From Aldehydirespirator sp965220345 (GTDB lineage: Bacteria > Actinomycetota > Acidimicrobiia > Acidimicrobiales > Aldehydirespiratoraceae), in the NCBI GenBank assembly GCA_965220345.1, contig OZ244822.1, forward strand, positions 2,728,001 through 2,792,000: a stretch of DNA of 64,000 nucleotides, written 5' to 3'. Under the pieces are notes generated by a model that saw only the letters and a program-made list of their open reading frames with translations, did not search any database and was not told the origin of the DNA. This document shows, one piece after another, positions 20,199-28,023 of the stretch; the first letter of the stretch is position 1, and each line of letters starts with the position of its first letter. A program made the position numbers and the translations under genes.

Positions 20199-21422
20199 TC
20201 AAGTCACCAGCGCGGCTGAACTTACAGCCAGCACCTGACTGGCCGTGACAATCTGGGCAACTTCGATGCATTCATCAACCATCGGCCAGGTGGGAATAAA
20301 CCCGGGCCCGTATTCCACGCAGGTAATACCAACACCTTTGAAATGGCAAGTGTCAGCTGTGGCACCAATGCGGTGACCAGCACCGACATGCGGGCGTGAA
20401 CCAGTTATTTGTTCATGAGCTTTAATGACTTCTGCCACCACCGGCGCGTCCTGCGGAGTTGCTGGGCGTGCAGGCATATTGGGCTGCTGCTCGGACTGCG
20501 GGATGATCAGTTCGTAACGAAACTCTGGGTCTTGTTGAGCGATGCCATCAAGCAACGCCGTTAAATCAGCGGCGACATCTGCTTCGGTCATGCCTGCGAC
20601 GATCCTGAGATCAAACATGAGCGTCGTGCAGTCCTGATGATGGCTGATATCGCGTACTGCTACTCGAGGAAATCCAGGAACTAGAGGATCTGGTTCAAAG
20701 CGGATCCAGCCTCCATCAGTAATGCTTTTGAGGGGTTGATATGCCGGTCCGAGCGCTGCTAGCACCTTCGCAGCTTTCTCAATCGGGTTGACGTAAGGCA
20801 CACGAGCTTTGAACTCACCGAGCACTCGGATCCGTCCTTGCACATAACCCACCGATACAACTCCTACATCAAGGTCACCGGCTTCGGAGACAACGCAGAA
20901 GTCAGGTCGATAACCGCTATCGATCAGGTGCAGCGCCCCGACTCCCCCGCCGGTCTCCGCCACCACACAAGCAACGATCAGATCGCCTTTGAGCCGACGA
21001 CCGCTGCGGCGCACCGCTTCGGCAGCAGTGATATTGGCTGCCACACCTGCTTTCATGTTAATAGCACCAAGACCGTAGAGGAAGCCGTCGGCAATCTCGG
21101 CACCGAACGGATCGAATGTCCATTGATCCTCTCGGTAGGGGTGTCCGTTCCAGTCGCTGGTGTCGGTGTGTCCACAGAGCATCAGTGACGGGCCGGTTCC
21201 GTCGCCTTTTAGCCGAGCGATGGCTTGATGAGTTACCTTGCCGTCACGCAACGGCACCTCTTGAAGATCCACTTCATAGTTGCGTGCTGAGAACCAGTCA
21301 TCTAGCCAGTGAGCCAGATCAGATTCTCCCCACAACGGCGAAGGGATGCGTATCAGTTGCTGTGTTAATCCGACAGCTTCGTCGGGTTCAAGCACATCAA
21401 GGACTTCGGCGGGGGTGTTCAT
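20199..21422 (-). CDS. M20-family metallo-amidohydrolase (ArgE/DapE/YlmB-like)
   Basis: About 407 residues from ATG 21422, which overlaps the RidA stop as ATGA. Metal-binding landmarks are LMLCGHTDTSDW (His, Asp), LYGLGAINMKAGVAAN (second Asp position replaced by Ala-Ile-Asn instead of the usual G-x-x-D-M-K), VVAETGGGVGALHL (Glu pair region altered to ETGGG) and VSEAGDLDVG. Family members hydrolyse N-acyl amino acids, N-succinyl-DAP or formylated pyrimidines. The replaced Asp and Glu residues are odd for a two-zinc enzyme, so the catalytic mechanism or substrate may be altered. The operon context suggests a catabolic amide bond. Confidence 0.8.
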   Translation of the reverse strand: MNTPAEVLDVLEPDEAVGLTQQLIRIPSPLWGESDLAHWLDDWFSARNYEVDLQEVPLRDGKVTHQAIARLKGDGTGPSLMLCGHTDTSDWNGHPYREDQWTFDPFGAEIADGFLYGLGAINMKAGVAANITAAEAVRRSGRRLKGDLIVACVVAETGGGVGALHLIDSGYRPDFCVVSEAGDLDVGVVSVGYVQGRIRVLGEFKARVPYVNPIEKAAKVLAALGPAYQPLKSITDGGWIRFEPDPLVPGFPRVAVRDISHHQDCTTLMFDLRIVAGMTEADVAADLTALLDGIAQQDPEFRYELIIPQSEQQPNMPARPATPQDAPVVAEVIKAHEQITGSRPHVGAGHRIGATADTCHFKGVGITCVEYGPGFIPTWPMVDECIEVAQIVTASQVLAVSSAALVT

Positions 21423-21832
21423 GGCTGATCTTGCTCCTGATTTTGAGCTTGATCGCCGATGACCGCCCACACGTCAACACCGACCTGAGCCCCGCCCCAA
21501 AGCGATGCCACGCCGATGGTGTTGCGGGTGGGAAACGGCTCACTGACGTAGTCGCGGTAGATGCGGTCCATGTCGTCGAAGCGTTCAATGTCGACAAGCG
21601 ACACATTGATGCGCACCACGTCAACCCAAGACGCTCCAGCGGCACGCAAGACATTGCTGATGTTGTCGAGTGCTTGGCGCAGTTCCGGTTCGAAACCGCC
21701 TGCTACTAAGCCCGAGCCGTCGGGCGCGGTTCCCAAATAACCAGAAGTCACGACAAGCCGCCCGGCTATGCGGGCCTGCGAATACGCACTAGATGGCACA
21801 GCAACAGCGTTGCTGCAAACAGCGATGCTCAT
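21419..21832 (-). CDS. RidA/YjgF-family protein
   Basis: The product has 137 residues with the RidA pattern: PSSAYSQARIAGRLVVTSGY, GFEPELRQALDNISNVLRAA, VDVVRINVSLVDIERFDDMD, RIYRDYVSEPFPTRNTIGVA (conserved Arg of the active cleft) and VGVDVWAVIGD. RidA proteins hydrolyse reactive enamines and imines; catabolic-operon members of the wider family can have specialised roles. It overlaps its neighbours by 4 bases on both sides. The Gln-rich tail (QAQNQEQDQP) is another low-complexity extension. Confidence 0.85.
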   Translation of the reverse strand: MSIAVCSNAVAVPSSAYSQARIAGRLVVTSGYLGTAPDGSGLVAGGFEPELRQALDNISNVLRAAGASWVDVVRINVSLVDIERFDDMDRIYRDYVSEPFPTRNTIGVASLWGGAQVGVDVWAVIGDQAQNQEQDQP

Positions 21833-22719
21833 CGGGTGCCTCCCTGGGACTCAGCCGATGCCGCAACAGGTATCTCCGCAAGCTTTTCGGCAGATACTTT
21901 GGCAGACCCCTCCGCAGGCGTTGAGGCTCTTGTCGGGGCGGACGCGGCATCTGAGGCAGCAGCATCTGAGACAGCAACTGACGCATTGATGCTTGCCCCG
22001 TTTATGGGCCTTGCGCTGCGCAGGCGGGCCTCTTTCAAATAGTTGTAGACGGTGGCTCTCGACAATCCGAGTTGCTCCGCCACGATCGGGGCTGCCTTCT
22101 TGACTTGGAAGATGCCTCTAGCATCTAGCCGCGAAACGAAATCGATCTTGCCATCACGGCTCAAAAAACAAGGCTCACCCTCTATTTCTGCCAAAGTCTC
22201 TGAGATGATACCCCTGATGGTTTCGTTGATGTCATCAGAAAGCATCTCCGAGACAGCATCGTCAACTCCGTTGAGGGTCATAGCACCGACAATCTTCTCG
22301 ATCTCGCTAAGGGCGGTGATGTCGTAGTTGACGCAGAACGCTCCGTAGGCGTGACCGTCGTCATCACGCAAGAAGATGGTCAGCGACTTCATCACCCGAT
22401 CACCGCCGAGACGGGTCTTGTAGCAGTAGAGATCGGAGTCGGTATCACCCGCTCGTGCCCGTTCGAGCAGCAGGTCGGTGGCGGCACCGCCTAGCTGGCG
22501 GCTACTGACATTGCCTTCAATGTGAACGATTGAGTGCTCAAAGTCTGCGAAGTCGTGGATCACCACCTCACACAGCGGAGCGAACAGTCGTTGCAGCGCA
22601 ACCGCGAGTTGGCGAAGCAATGCGAACGTTGCTTCGTGCCCTGAGCTGTCTGATACTTCTACTTCGTGCTCTGAAGCATCCATTGCCTTTGTCCTGCTTT
22701 TGCCCTTCGTCCTTGCCAC
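21829..22719 (-). CDS. DauR/YheO-like PAS-HTH transcriptional regulator
   Basis: The frame has 296 codons; translation may begin at ATG 22683. Residues about 30-140 match the YheO/DauR PAS-like sensor (LFAPLCEVVIHDFADFEHSI, GGAATDLLLERARAG, LTIFLRDDDGHAYGAFCVNY). Residues about 190-240 match the HTH_22 domain (KIDFVSRLDARGIFQVKKAA, VAEQLGLSRATVYNYLKEAR). The last 60 residues are an Ala/Ser-rich repeat tail. DauR controls D-amino acid catabolism in Pseudomonas and relatives often head amino-acid operons. It is the first member of this tightly coupled set, so autoregulation of the operon is likely. Confidence 0.85.
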   Translation of the reverse strand: MARTKGKSRTKAMDASEHEVEVSDSSGHEATFALLRQLAVALQRLFAPLCEVVIHDFADFEHSIVHIEGNVSSRQLGGAATDLLLERARAGDTDSDLYCYKTRLGGDRVMKSLTIFLRDDDGHAYGAFCVNYDITALSEIEKIVGAMTLNGVDDAVSEMLSDDINETIRGIISETLAEIEGEPCFLSRDGKIDFVSRLDARGIFQVKKAAPIVAEQLGLSRATVYNYLKEARLRSARPINGASINASVAVSDAAASDAASAPTRASTPAEGSAKVSAEKLAEIPVAASAESQGGTR

Positions 22720-22808
22720 TCGTCTGCTTGCTTGCCTAGGCCGTTCACTTGAGTTCTGTTCGTCTCGTTTGATTGGGTCTCATCTGATTGAGCTGTGGCT
22801 AACCCGGC

Positions 22809-23204
22809 CTAGCCGCGTACTGCTATCGCTTCGATCTCAACTAAGCCGCCGAGCGGAAGCTTCACCACCTCAAAGGCTGACCGAGCTGGGGCTGCACCAT
22901 CAAAAAACGTGCTGTAAACCTCGTTGACGGCAGCAAAATCATCAAAGTTCGCTAAAAACACGGTGGTCTTAGCGACGGCAGCCATTGACGAGCCAGCCTC
23001 TTTGAGGATCGCAGCTAGGTTGTTCAACACCTGCCTGGCTTGGTCAGTTACACCTCCTTGCACCAGAGTCCCGGTGGCGGGATCAATACCGACCTGCCCA
23101 GCCACGAAGATCAACGACTCAGTGACAATCGCCTGTGAGTAGGGGCCCACCGGTGCTGGAGCATCTGAAGTGTGGACGGGAGTGAGCTGTGGTAGCGATG
23201 ACAA
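22809..23204 (-). CDS. RidA/YjgF-family imine deaminase
   Basis: The product has 131 residues and is close to the archetypal RidA: APAPVGPYSQAIVTESLIFV, AGQVGIDPATGTLVQGGVTD, QARQVLNNLAAILKEAG, VAKTTVFLANFDDFAAVNEV, APARSAFEVVKLPLGGLVEI (catalytic Arg) and EAIAVRG. It would remove 2-aminoacrylate-type intermediates produced by PLP enzymes. It is 89 bases upstream of the DauR-like gene on the same strand and divergent from the creatininase gene, so it probably leads the operon. Confidence 0.9.
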   Translation of the reverse strand: MSSLPQLTPVHTSDAPAPVGPYSQAIVTESLIFVAGQVGIDPATGTLVQGGVTDQARQVLNNLAAILKEAGSSMAAVAKTTVFLANFDDFAAVNEVYSTFFDGAAPARSAFEVVKLPLGGLVEIEAIAVRG

Positions 23205-23256
23205 TTGCTTCTCCTGACAGGCAGCCCCATGTCGAGGCGGTTATATTGCTCAAGGC

Positions 23257-23286
23257 AATCTAGACACAATTTAGACATCTTGTCAA
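23257..23286 (-). promoter_or_regulatory. Candidate promoter for the leftward RidA operon, overlapping a GACA-TCT-TGTC palindrome
   Basis: On the minus strand TTGACA (23286-23281) is followed after about 18 bases by TAGATT. The -35 box overlaps the inverted repeat GACA-TCT-TGTC (23274-23284), which could be an operator for the DauR-like regulator. Assigned by eye only. Confidence 0.35.
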
Positions 23287-23345
23287 ATTGATAGTCATTC
23301 TGTTGAGATTTCGGATATTTTGTCAGGTGTAGGCTGTCTTTGGCC

Positions 23346-23374
23346 TTGAATTTGGACAAAAAGTCAAGTAGATT
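23346..23374 (+). promoter_or_regulatory. Candidate promoter for the creatininase-SDR pair
   Basis: TTGAAT and TAGATT are separated by 17 bases. The spacer contains GAC-AAAAA-GTC, reminiscent of the palindrome in the divergent promoter. A GAAGGGAG ribosome-binding site follows before ATG 23425. Confidence 0.35.
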
Positions 23375-23424
23375 TGCTTGATGAACTGGTATGGCTTGCA
23401 TTGCGCGAACCGAAGGGAGTGTTG

Positions 23425-24273
23425 ATGGCGCACGACAAACCGGTGCTGTATGTGCAGCACGGACCCCCGACCTTGGCTGAGATGAGCGGTGCCGAGGTAC
23501 GCGAACGCTTGAAGGTGACGCAGACAATCTTGATTCCAGTGGGCGCGACCGAAGACCACGGGCCTCATCTGCCGCTCGGCACCGACACCATGGAAGGCCG
23601 CGAAATCTGCCGTCGTACTGCTTTGCAGCTCGAAGAACTGGGCTGCCCGGTGATGATCGCCCCCGCAGTGCCGTTCGGGACCTCCAGCTTCCACATGGGT
23701 TTCTCAGGCACGATCTCGATTAGTTCGACCACACTCGTAGCGCTGCTGCGCGAGATCGCCATGAGCCTCTATACCGGCGGATTCCGCAACTTCGTGTTCA
23801 TCCACGGCCACGACGGCAACCTTTCATCAATGATGGTCTCTGTTCAAGAAATCGTCGACGGAACCGAAGATGCCCGTGCTGCGGTGTGTAACTGGTTGGC
23901 TGCGCTGTCGTCGGTTTATCACACGATCCAAACCTCCACGAAAGGCGAAGGCCACGGCGGCGAAGGCGAAACTTCCAGACTGCTGGTCACTCATCCAGAG
24001 CTAGTCCATCCCGAGCGGGCCGTAGCGCACCACATTGACCCTGAGGTGATGGCTTACATTCAAGGGCCCGAGCATGTCAAGACCGGTGGTGGCATCTATT
24101 ACGGGATCCGCAGTTACAGCGATGTGACCCCATACGGGCATATCGGCGATCCCACACTCGCATCCACCGAAACAGGCGAAAAGGGGTATGCGGTGATCGT
24201 TGACTGGTTAGCTTCGGTGATCAAACGCGACTTCTTCGATCATCAGCATCATCAACCCGACCGGCTTACATGA
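23425..24273 (+). CDS. Creatininase-family amidohydrolase
   Basis: The product has 282 residues from ATG 23425, chosen because GAAGGGAG precedes it; the open frame continues upstream to 23374 without support. Metal and active-site motifs of the creatininase family are present: GATEDHGPHLPLGTDTMEG, FIHGHDGNLSSMM and EGHGGEGETSRLL. Members open cyclic amides (creatinine) or cleave formamido groups. The stop overlaps the ATG of the following SDR. It faces away from the leftward catabolic operon, and the two probably serve one pathway, since both encode amide hydrolases and an SDR. Confidence 0.85.
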   Translation: MAHDKPVLYVQHGPPTLAEMSGAEVRERLKVTQTILIPVGATEDHGPHLPLGTDTMEGREICRRTALQLEELGCPVMIAPAVPFGTSSFHMGFSGTISISSTTLVALLREIAMSLYTGGFRNFVFIHGHDGNLSSMMVSVQEIVDGTEDARAAVCNWLAALSSVYHTIQTSTKGEGHGGEGETSRLLVTHPELVHPERAVAHHIDPEVMAYIQGPEHVKTGGGIYYGIRSYSDVTPYGHIGDPTLASTETGEKGYAVIVDWLASVIKRDFFDHQHHQPDRLT

Positions 24274-25064
24274 ATTTTCCCGACTCAGAGTCGCAGCCCC
24301 TTTTGGCGACGCAGTTGCTGGCGGGTCGAGTGGCTGTCATCACAGGTGCAGGGTCGGGTATCGGACGTGCCAGCGCTATCGCCTTGGCCGCGGCTGGTGC
24401 CTGCGTGGTGCTGGCTGGACGCACCCAATCCAGCCTGGATGCTGTCGCCGCTGAGATTTGCAGTGCTGGAGGGCAGGCCGTCGCTTGGTGCTGCGATGTC
24501 ACTGATCCAGCGGATGTAGCGGCCGTGGTTCAGCGCGCTGAAGTAAACTTCGGAGGCCTTGACATCTTTTTGAGCAATGCTGGAATCAGCCCCGACGGCG
24601 CTGTTGAGGACACTAGCGTTGAAGGCTGGTCAGAATGCATAGCCATTAACCTCACCGGCGTGTTCCTGAGCGCCAAATACGCTCTTCCTGCTCTTGTGGA
24701 ACGCGGTGGTGGCAGTTTTCTGGTGATCGCAGGAACGCTTGGTTTGAGACCGTCAAGCCAAAAAGCGGCATACGCTGCGTCTAAAGCTGGGGTTATCAGC
24801 CTGGCGAAGTCAATCGCTCTTGACTACGGCGACCGCAAAGTCCGATCCAACGCGATCTGCCCGGGCTTAGTGGCAACGCCTCTGACCAGCCATCTCACAG
24901 CCAGTGACCTCGCCGCCTACTATGAGCGGCATCAGCCGCTGCCGGGAACCATTGAAGCAACCGACATTGCCTCAGCCGTCGTGTTTCTTGCCAGCGATCA
25001 AGGCCGGTTCATTACCGGCCAGACCATTGTGATCGATGCTGGCCAACAAGCTGGTCTAACCTGA
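24270..25064 (+). CDS. Short-chain dehydrogenase/reductase
   Basis: The product has 264 residues with classical SDR motifs: VAVITGAGSGIGRASAIALA, DIFLSNAGISPDGAVED, LVIAGTLGLRPSSQ (the usual catalytic Ser position reads Gly-Thr), AYAASKAGVISLAKSIALDY and VRSNAICPGLVATPLT. The ATGA overlap with the creatininase stop means translational coupling. It is a likely dehydrogenase for an alcohol or keto product of that amidohydrolase; the substrate cannot be named. Confidence 0.85.
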   Translation: MNFPDSESQPLLATQLLAGRVAVITGAGSGIGRASAIALAAAGACVVLAGRTQSSLDAVAAEICSAGGQAVAWCCDVTDPADVAAVVQRAEVNFGGLDIFLSNAGISPDGAVEDTSVEGWSECIAINLTGVFLSAKYALPALVERGGGSFLVIAGTLGLRPSSQKAAYAASKAGVISLAKSIALDYGDRKVRSNAICPGLVATPLTSHLTASDLAAYYERHQPLPGTIEATDIASAVVFLASDQGRFITGQTIVIDAGQQAGLT

Positions 25065-25187
25065 ACACAAACGAGACCGCCCGCGACCCTGGACACCTTG
25101 AGACGCTCGGTGTTGGCTAAGCTTGCGGTTCTTGTGAGCCAACAGGAATCAAGTCGAAAGATATCGCGAACACCGGTGGAATCCGCC

Positions 25188-28010
25188 ATGCTTTCAGATT
25201 TACGTTTTTTATGCGCCGCATCTGTGCAGGAAATAGCGAATATTTACAGGAACGCACAAAGGGATCCAACTACCGAGACCTCTCCCCTGTCGCTCAGGGT
25301 CTATCGTTGGGTCGGCGGTGTCGGTGTTTTGATTGTGCTGACATTGTCGTTCTTGTTTACCTTGGCTAACACAGCTTCAGCGCAACAAACGCTAGTAAGC
25401 AATCTCAGCCAAACAGAGCCAAGTTTGTTTGGCACTAGCCCGATTGTCAATAGTGGCACTGCGCTTGATCATGCTCAGCAGTTCACTACTGGAAGCAACG
25501 CTCAAGGCTACAAACTCAATAGTGTCGAAATCAGATTCGCACACTTCGAGAAAGGGTTCAGTTATACGGTGAAGGTTCACAACAATTCTGGCGGTAAGCC
25601 TGGAACTGTTGTGGGCACCTTGACTAAACCCACGTTCAGCAACTTTAGCACTGCCACGGTCTTAAAATTCTCTGCAAGCGGCAGTGGCTTGGACCTGAAG
25701 GCGAGTACAGCTTATTTCTTGGTTGTTGATGTGACAGGAAACGCAGGAACTGGAAGGGCTGGATGGCGGATCACAAGATCAACGAGCGAAGATTCCGGTG
25801 CTGCCGCCGGTTGGAGCATCGCCGACAAGCATCTCTTCCGACAAAACACAGACGGTAGCGATTGGACAGATAACCTCGTACGTTCAACTCTCAAGCTCCG
25901 TATTAACGGATCGCTAGTTCTGCCGACTGTTACAATCGCATCTGTAGCCTCACCAGTTACCGAGGGTTCAGCTGCGCGTTTCACTGTTAGCCGTACGGGT
26001 AATACCACATCAGCGTTAAGCGTGAGCTTAGCGGTTAGCGAGACTACAAGCGCCGGACGGGACTTCGTGACTGCAAGCGATGAGGGCACTAAAACATTCA
26101 CTATTCCAACGAGTTCTGCATCAGCTGTTTTTTCGGTTGATACTACCGCTGATACCGCCGATGAACCCAACGGCGCAGTGACGGTTACAGTGAACACCAA
26201 TGCCGGTTATAAGGTTGGGACTACAGGCTCAGCTATGGTAGTCATCAACGATAACGACCCCACACCAGCACCATCAATTTCGGTGAATAGTCTACGAATA
26301 TCCGAAAACTCTGGTAGCGGTTCCTACACGGTGGCACTCAACAGTCAACCAACGCATGCTGTCACAGTGACCGTGACAAGAGGCGGAGCACAAAGCAACG
26401 CAGTGACGATCACGCCTGCAACATTGACCTTCGCAACAGCGACCTGGAGCACGGCACAAACTGTAACAGTCACGGCGGTAGATGAGTCAGCGATGTTTCG
26501 TAATCGTTCTATGACTTTGTCGCACTCTGCGACTTCTAGCGATTCGCGCTACAGCATGAACAGTTTTGCATCGCTAGCGGTGGAGGTTTTGGATGCGCCG
26601 GTTGTAGATGCCTTTGAGCCTTTTGGTTTTGTAGATAAACCAGGCAATGAGAATGCTCGGCGACGCTTGCCGACACCTATGTCTGCTTTCTGGGAGTTAC
26701 GTCGTAGCACACTGGTAGATACTGCGCTTGATTATGTGATTGCGGTGTCGAATCGTCCAGGCAATACTCCGATAACTGTCACCGCTACGATAACGGACTT
26801 TACCAAAGCAGGATTATCGTTTACGCGTCATGGTACACCGCAGCAGAGTTTGACGTTTGCTTTCGCGGATAGCGAACCGTATGTAGGCGATTGCCCGCGC
26901 GGTTCCACCGAAGGCGCTGACGGGCCGTGGTGGTGCTGGCGCAGAATTTGGATCATCAAGAAAAACATTAATAACCCTTCACCGGATTGCACCAGAATTA
27001 CTCACACGGCCTCAGGCGGTGGTGTACGTACAACTACGACAGCACAGATCGGCATGATCGAAGCGTGGCTCACACCACGTGTCTGGCAGGGTTCCCTGTC
27101 TTTTTCCTGTCCACCTATCGAAACGCCAATTCCCCAGAATTCTCCTTCAGCACCACCTAATATTCCTGGAACTTTCCTATCTGAAACCCAGGTGTTACCC
27201 ACTGCTGAAGCACAAGAGATTAGCAACACCGACGCAGGAGCTGTGAGCGAACCGCTAACAGTTTCACTCGCATCTTCATCTACATCTGTAGCTGAAAATA
27301 ATGGAGAAGCAGAATTTACTGTGATGTTAAGCCGGGAACTCGTCGCTGGAGAGACACTCACAGTGCCATTGACTATTAGCGGTGCTAAACTCAACCGTGA
27401 CTACAATATCAGATTGCAAGCACACAGCAGTGAAACGGGAGTTGCATACTCAAAAGACAGTCGCGAGCATTACGTTACCTTCACCGAGCACAGCCAAACG
27501 GCTACCTTCACACTTACAGCGCGCCCCAACTATGACATCGAACAACGAATCATCAATATCGACTTCGCTACTGGTAATCATGCTCTACACACGACAGGTA
27601 TCACTGGCACTGTCACCACATTAGATACCCCGTTACAGATCACGATCATTGATGACGATAAAGCAGCAGGACCCGCAATCTGGTTACCAGACCGGGCAGC
27701 CAGCGAGACACGCGGATTTATTCGATTCAAAATCCTACTCAACCAGCCAGCAGGTCACCCAGTACAAGTCTGCCTCAAAACTCGCAACACTAACCCCGCA
27801 TCTGCGCAAGCGGGCTATGACTACACACCATTCAAAACCAAAATTCGCTTCAAACCAGGCGAAACCCTCAAAAAAGTTTATGTCACTCTTCACGACGACA
27901 CGCAGGTTGAAGGCCCAGAAACCTTTGAGCTGGTTGTCACATGCGCACACGGAGCGTCAATAGCTGACGGCCTAGCCATCGCCACAATCAAGGACAACGA
28001 CAACAGCTAG
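25188..28010 (+). CDS. Secreted Calx-beta repeat surface protein
   Basis: About 940 residues from ATG 25188 (GGTGGA in front); the frame is open to a TTG at 25098. A signal sequence is clear (GVGVLIVLTLSFLFTLANTA, then SAQQ), though about 45 residues precede it. The first mature 170 residues (AQQFTTGSNAQGYKLNSVEI) resemble the choice-of-anchor-R type module of actinobacterial surface proteins. Calx-beta-like units then follow: VTEGSAARFTVSRTG to VVINDND, a region with NSLRISENSGSGSYTVAL, and at the C-terminus VAENNGEAEFTVMLSR and VEGPETFELVV to ATIKDNDNS. The middle (about 480-690) is unassigned and has several cysteines. No sortase or membrane anchor is seen at the end. Probably extracellular adhesion or matrix. 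Confidence 0.75.
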   Translation: MLSDLRFLCAASVQEIANIYRNAQRDPTTETSPLSLRVYRWVGGVGVLIVLTLSFLFTLANTASAQQTLVSNLSQTEPSLFGTSPIVNSGTALDHAQQFTTGSNAQGYKLNSVEIRFAHFEKGFSYTVKVHNNSGGKPGTVVGTLTKPTFSNFSTATVLKFSASGSGLDLKASTAYFLVVDVTGNAGTGRAGWRITRSTSEDSGAAAGWSIADKHLFRQNTDGSDWTDNLVRSTLKLRINGSLVLPTVTIASVASPVTEGSAARFTVSRTGNTTSALSVSLAVSETTSAGRDFVTASDEGTKTFTIPTSSASAVFSVDTTADTADEPNGAVTVTVNTNAGYKVGTTGSAMVVINDNDPTPAPSISVNSLRISENSGSGSYTVALNSQPTHAVTVTVTRGGAQSNAVTITPATLTFATATWSTAQTVTVTAVDESAMFRNRSMTLSHSATSSDSRYSMNSFASLAVEVLDAPVVDAFEPFGFVDKPGNENARRRLPTPMSAFWELRRSTLVDTALDYVIAVSNRPGNTPITVTATITDFTKAGLSFTRHGTPQQSLTFAFADSEPYVGDCPRGSTEGADGPWWCWRRIWIIKKNINNPSPDCTRITHTASGGGVRTTTTAQIGMIEAWLTPRVWQGSLSFSCPPIETPIPQNSPSAPPNIPGTFLSETQVLPTAEAQEISNTDAGAVSEPLTVSLASSSTSVAENNGEAEFTVMLSRELVAGETLTVPLTISGAKLNRDYNIRLQAHSSETGVAYSKDSREHYVTFTEHSQTATFTLTARPNYDIEQRIINIDFATGNHALHTTGITGTVTTLDTPLQITIIDDDKAAGPAIWLPDRAASETRGFIRFKILLNQPAGHPVQVCLKTRNTNPASAQAGYDYTPFKTKIRFKPGETLKKVYVTLHDDTQVEGPETFELVVTCAHGASIADGLAIATIKDNDNS

Positions 28011-28023
28011 CCTGTTTTGAATC

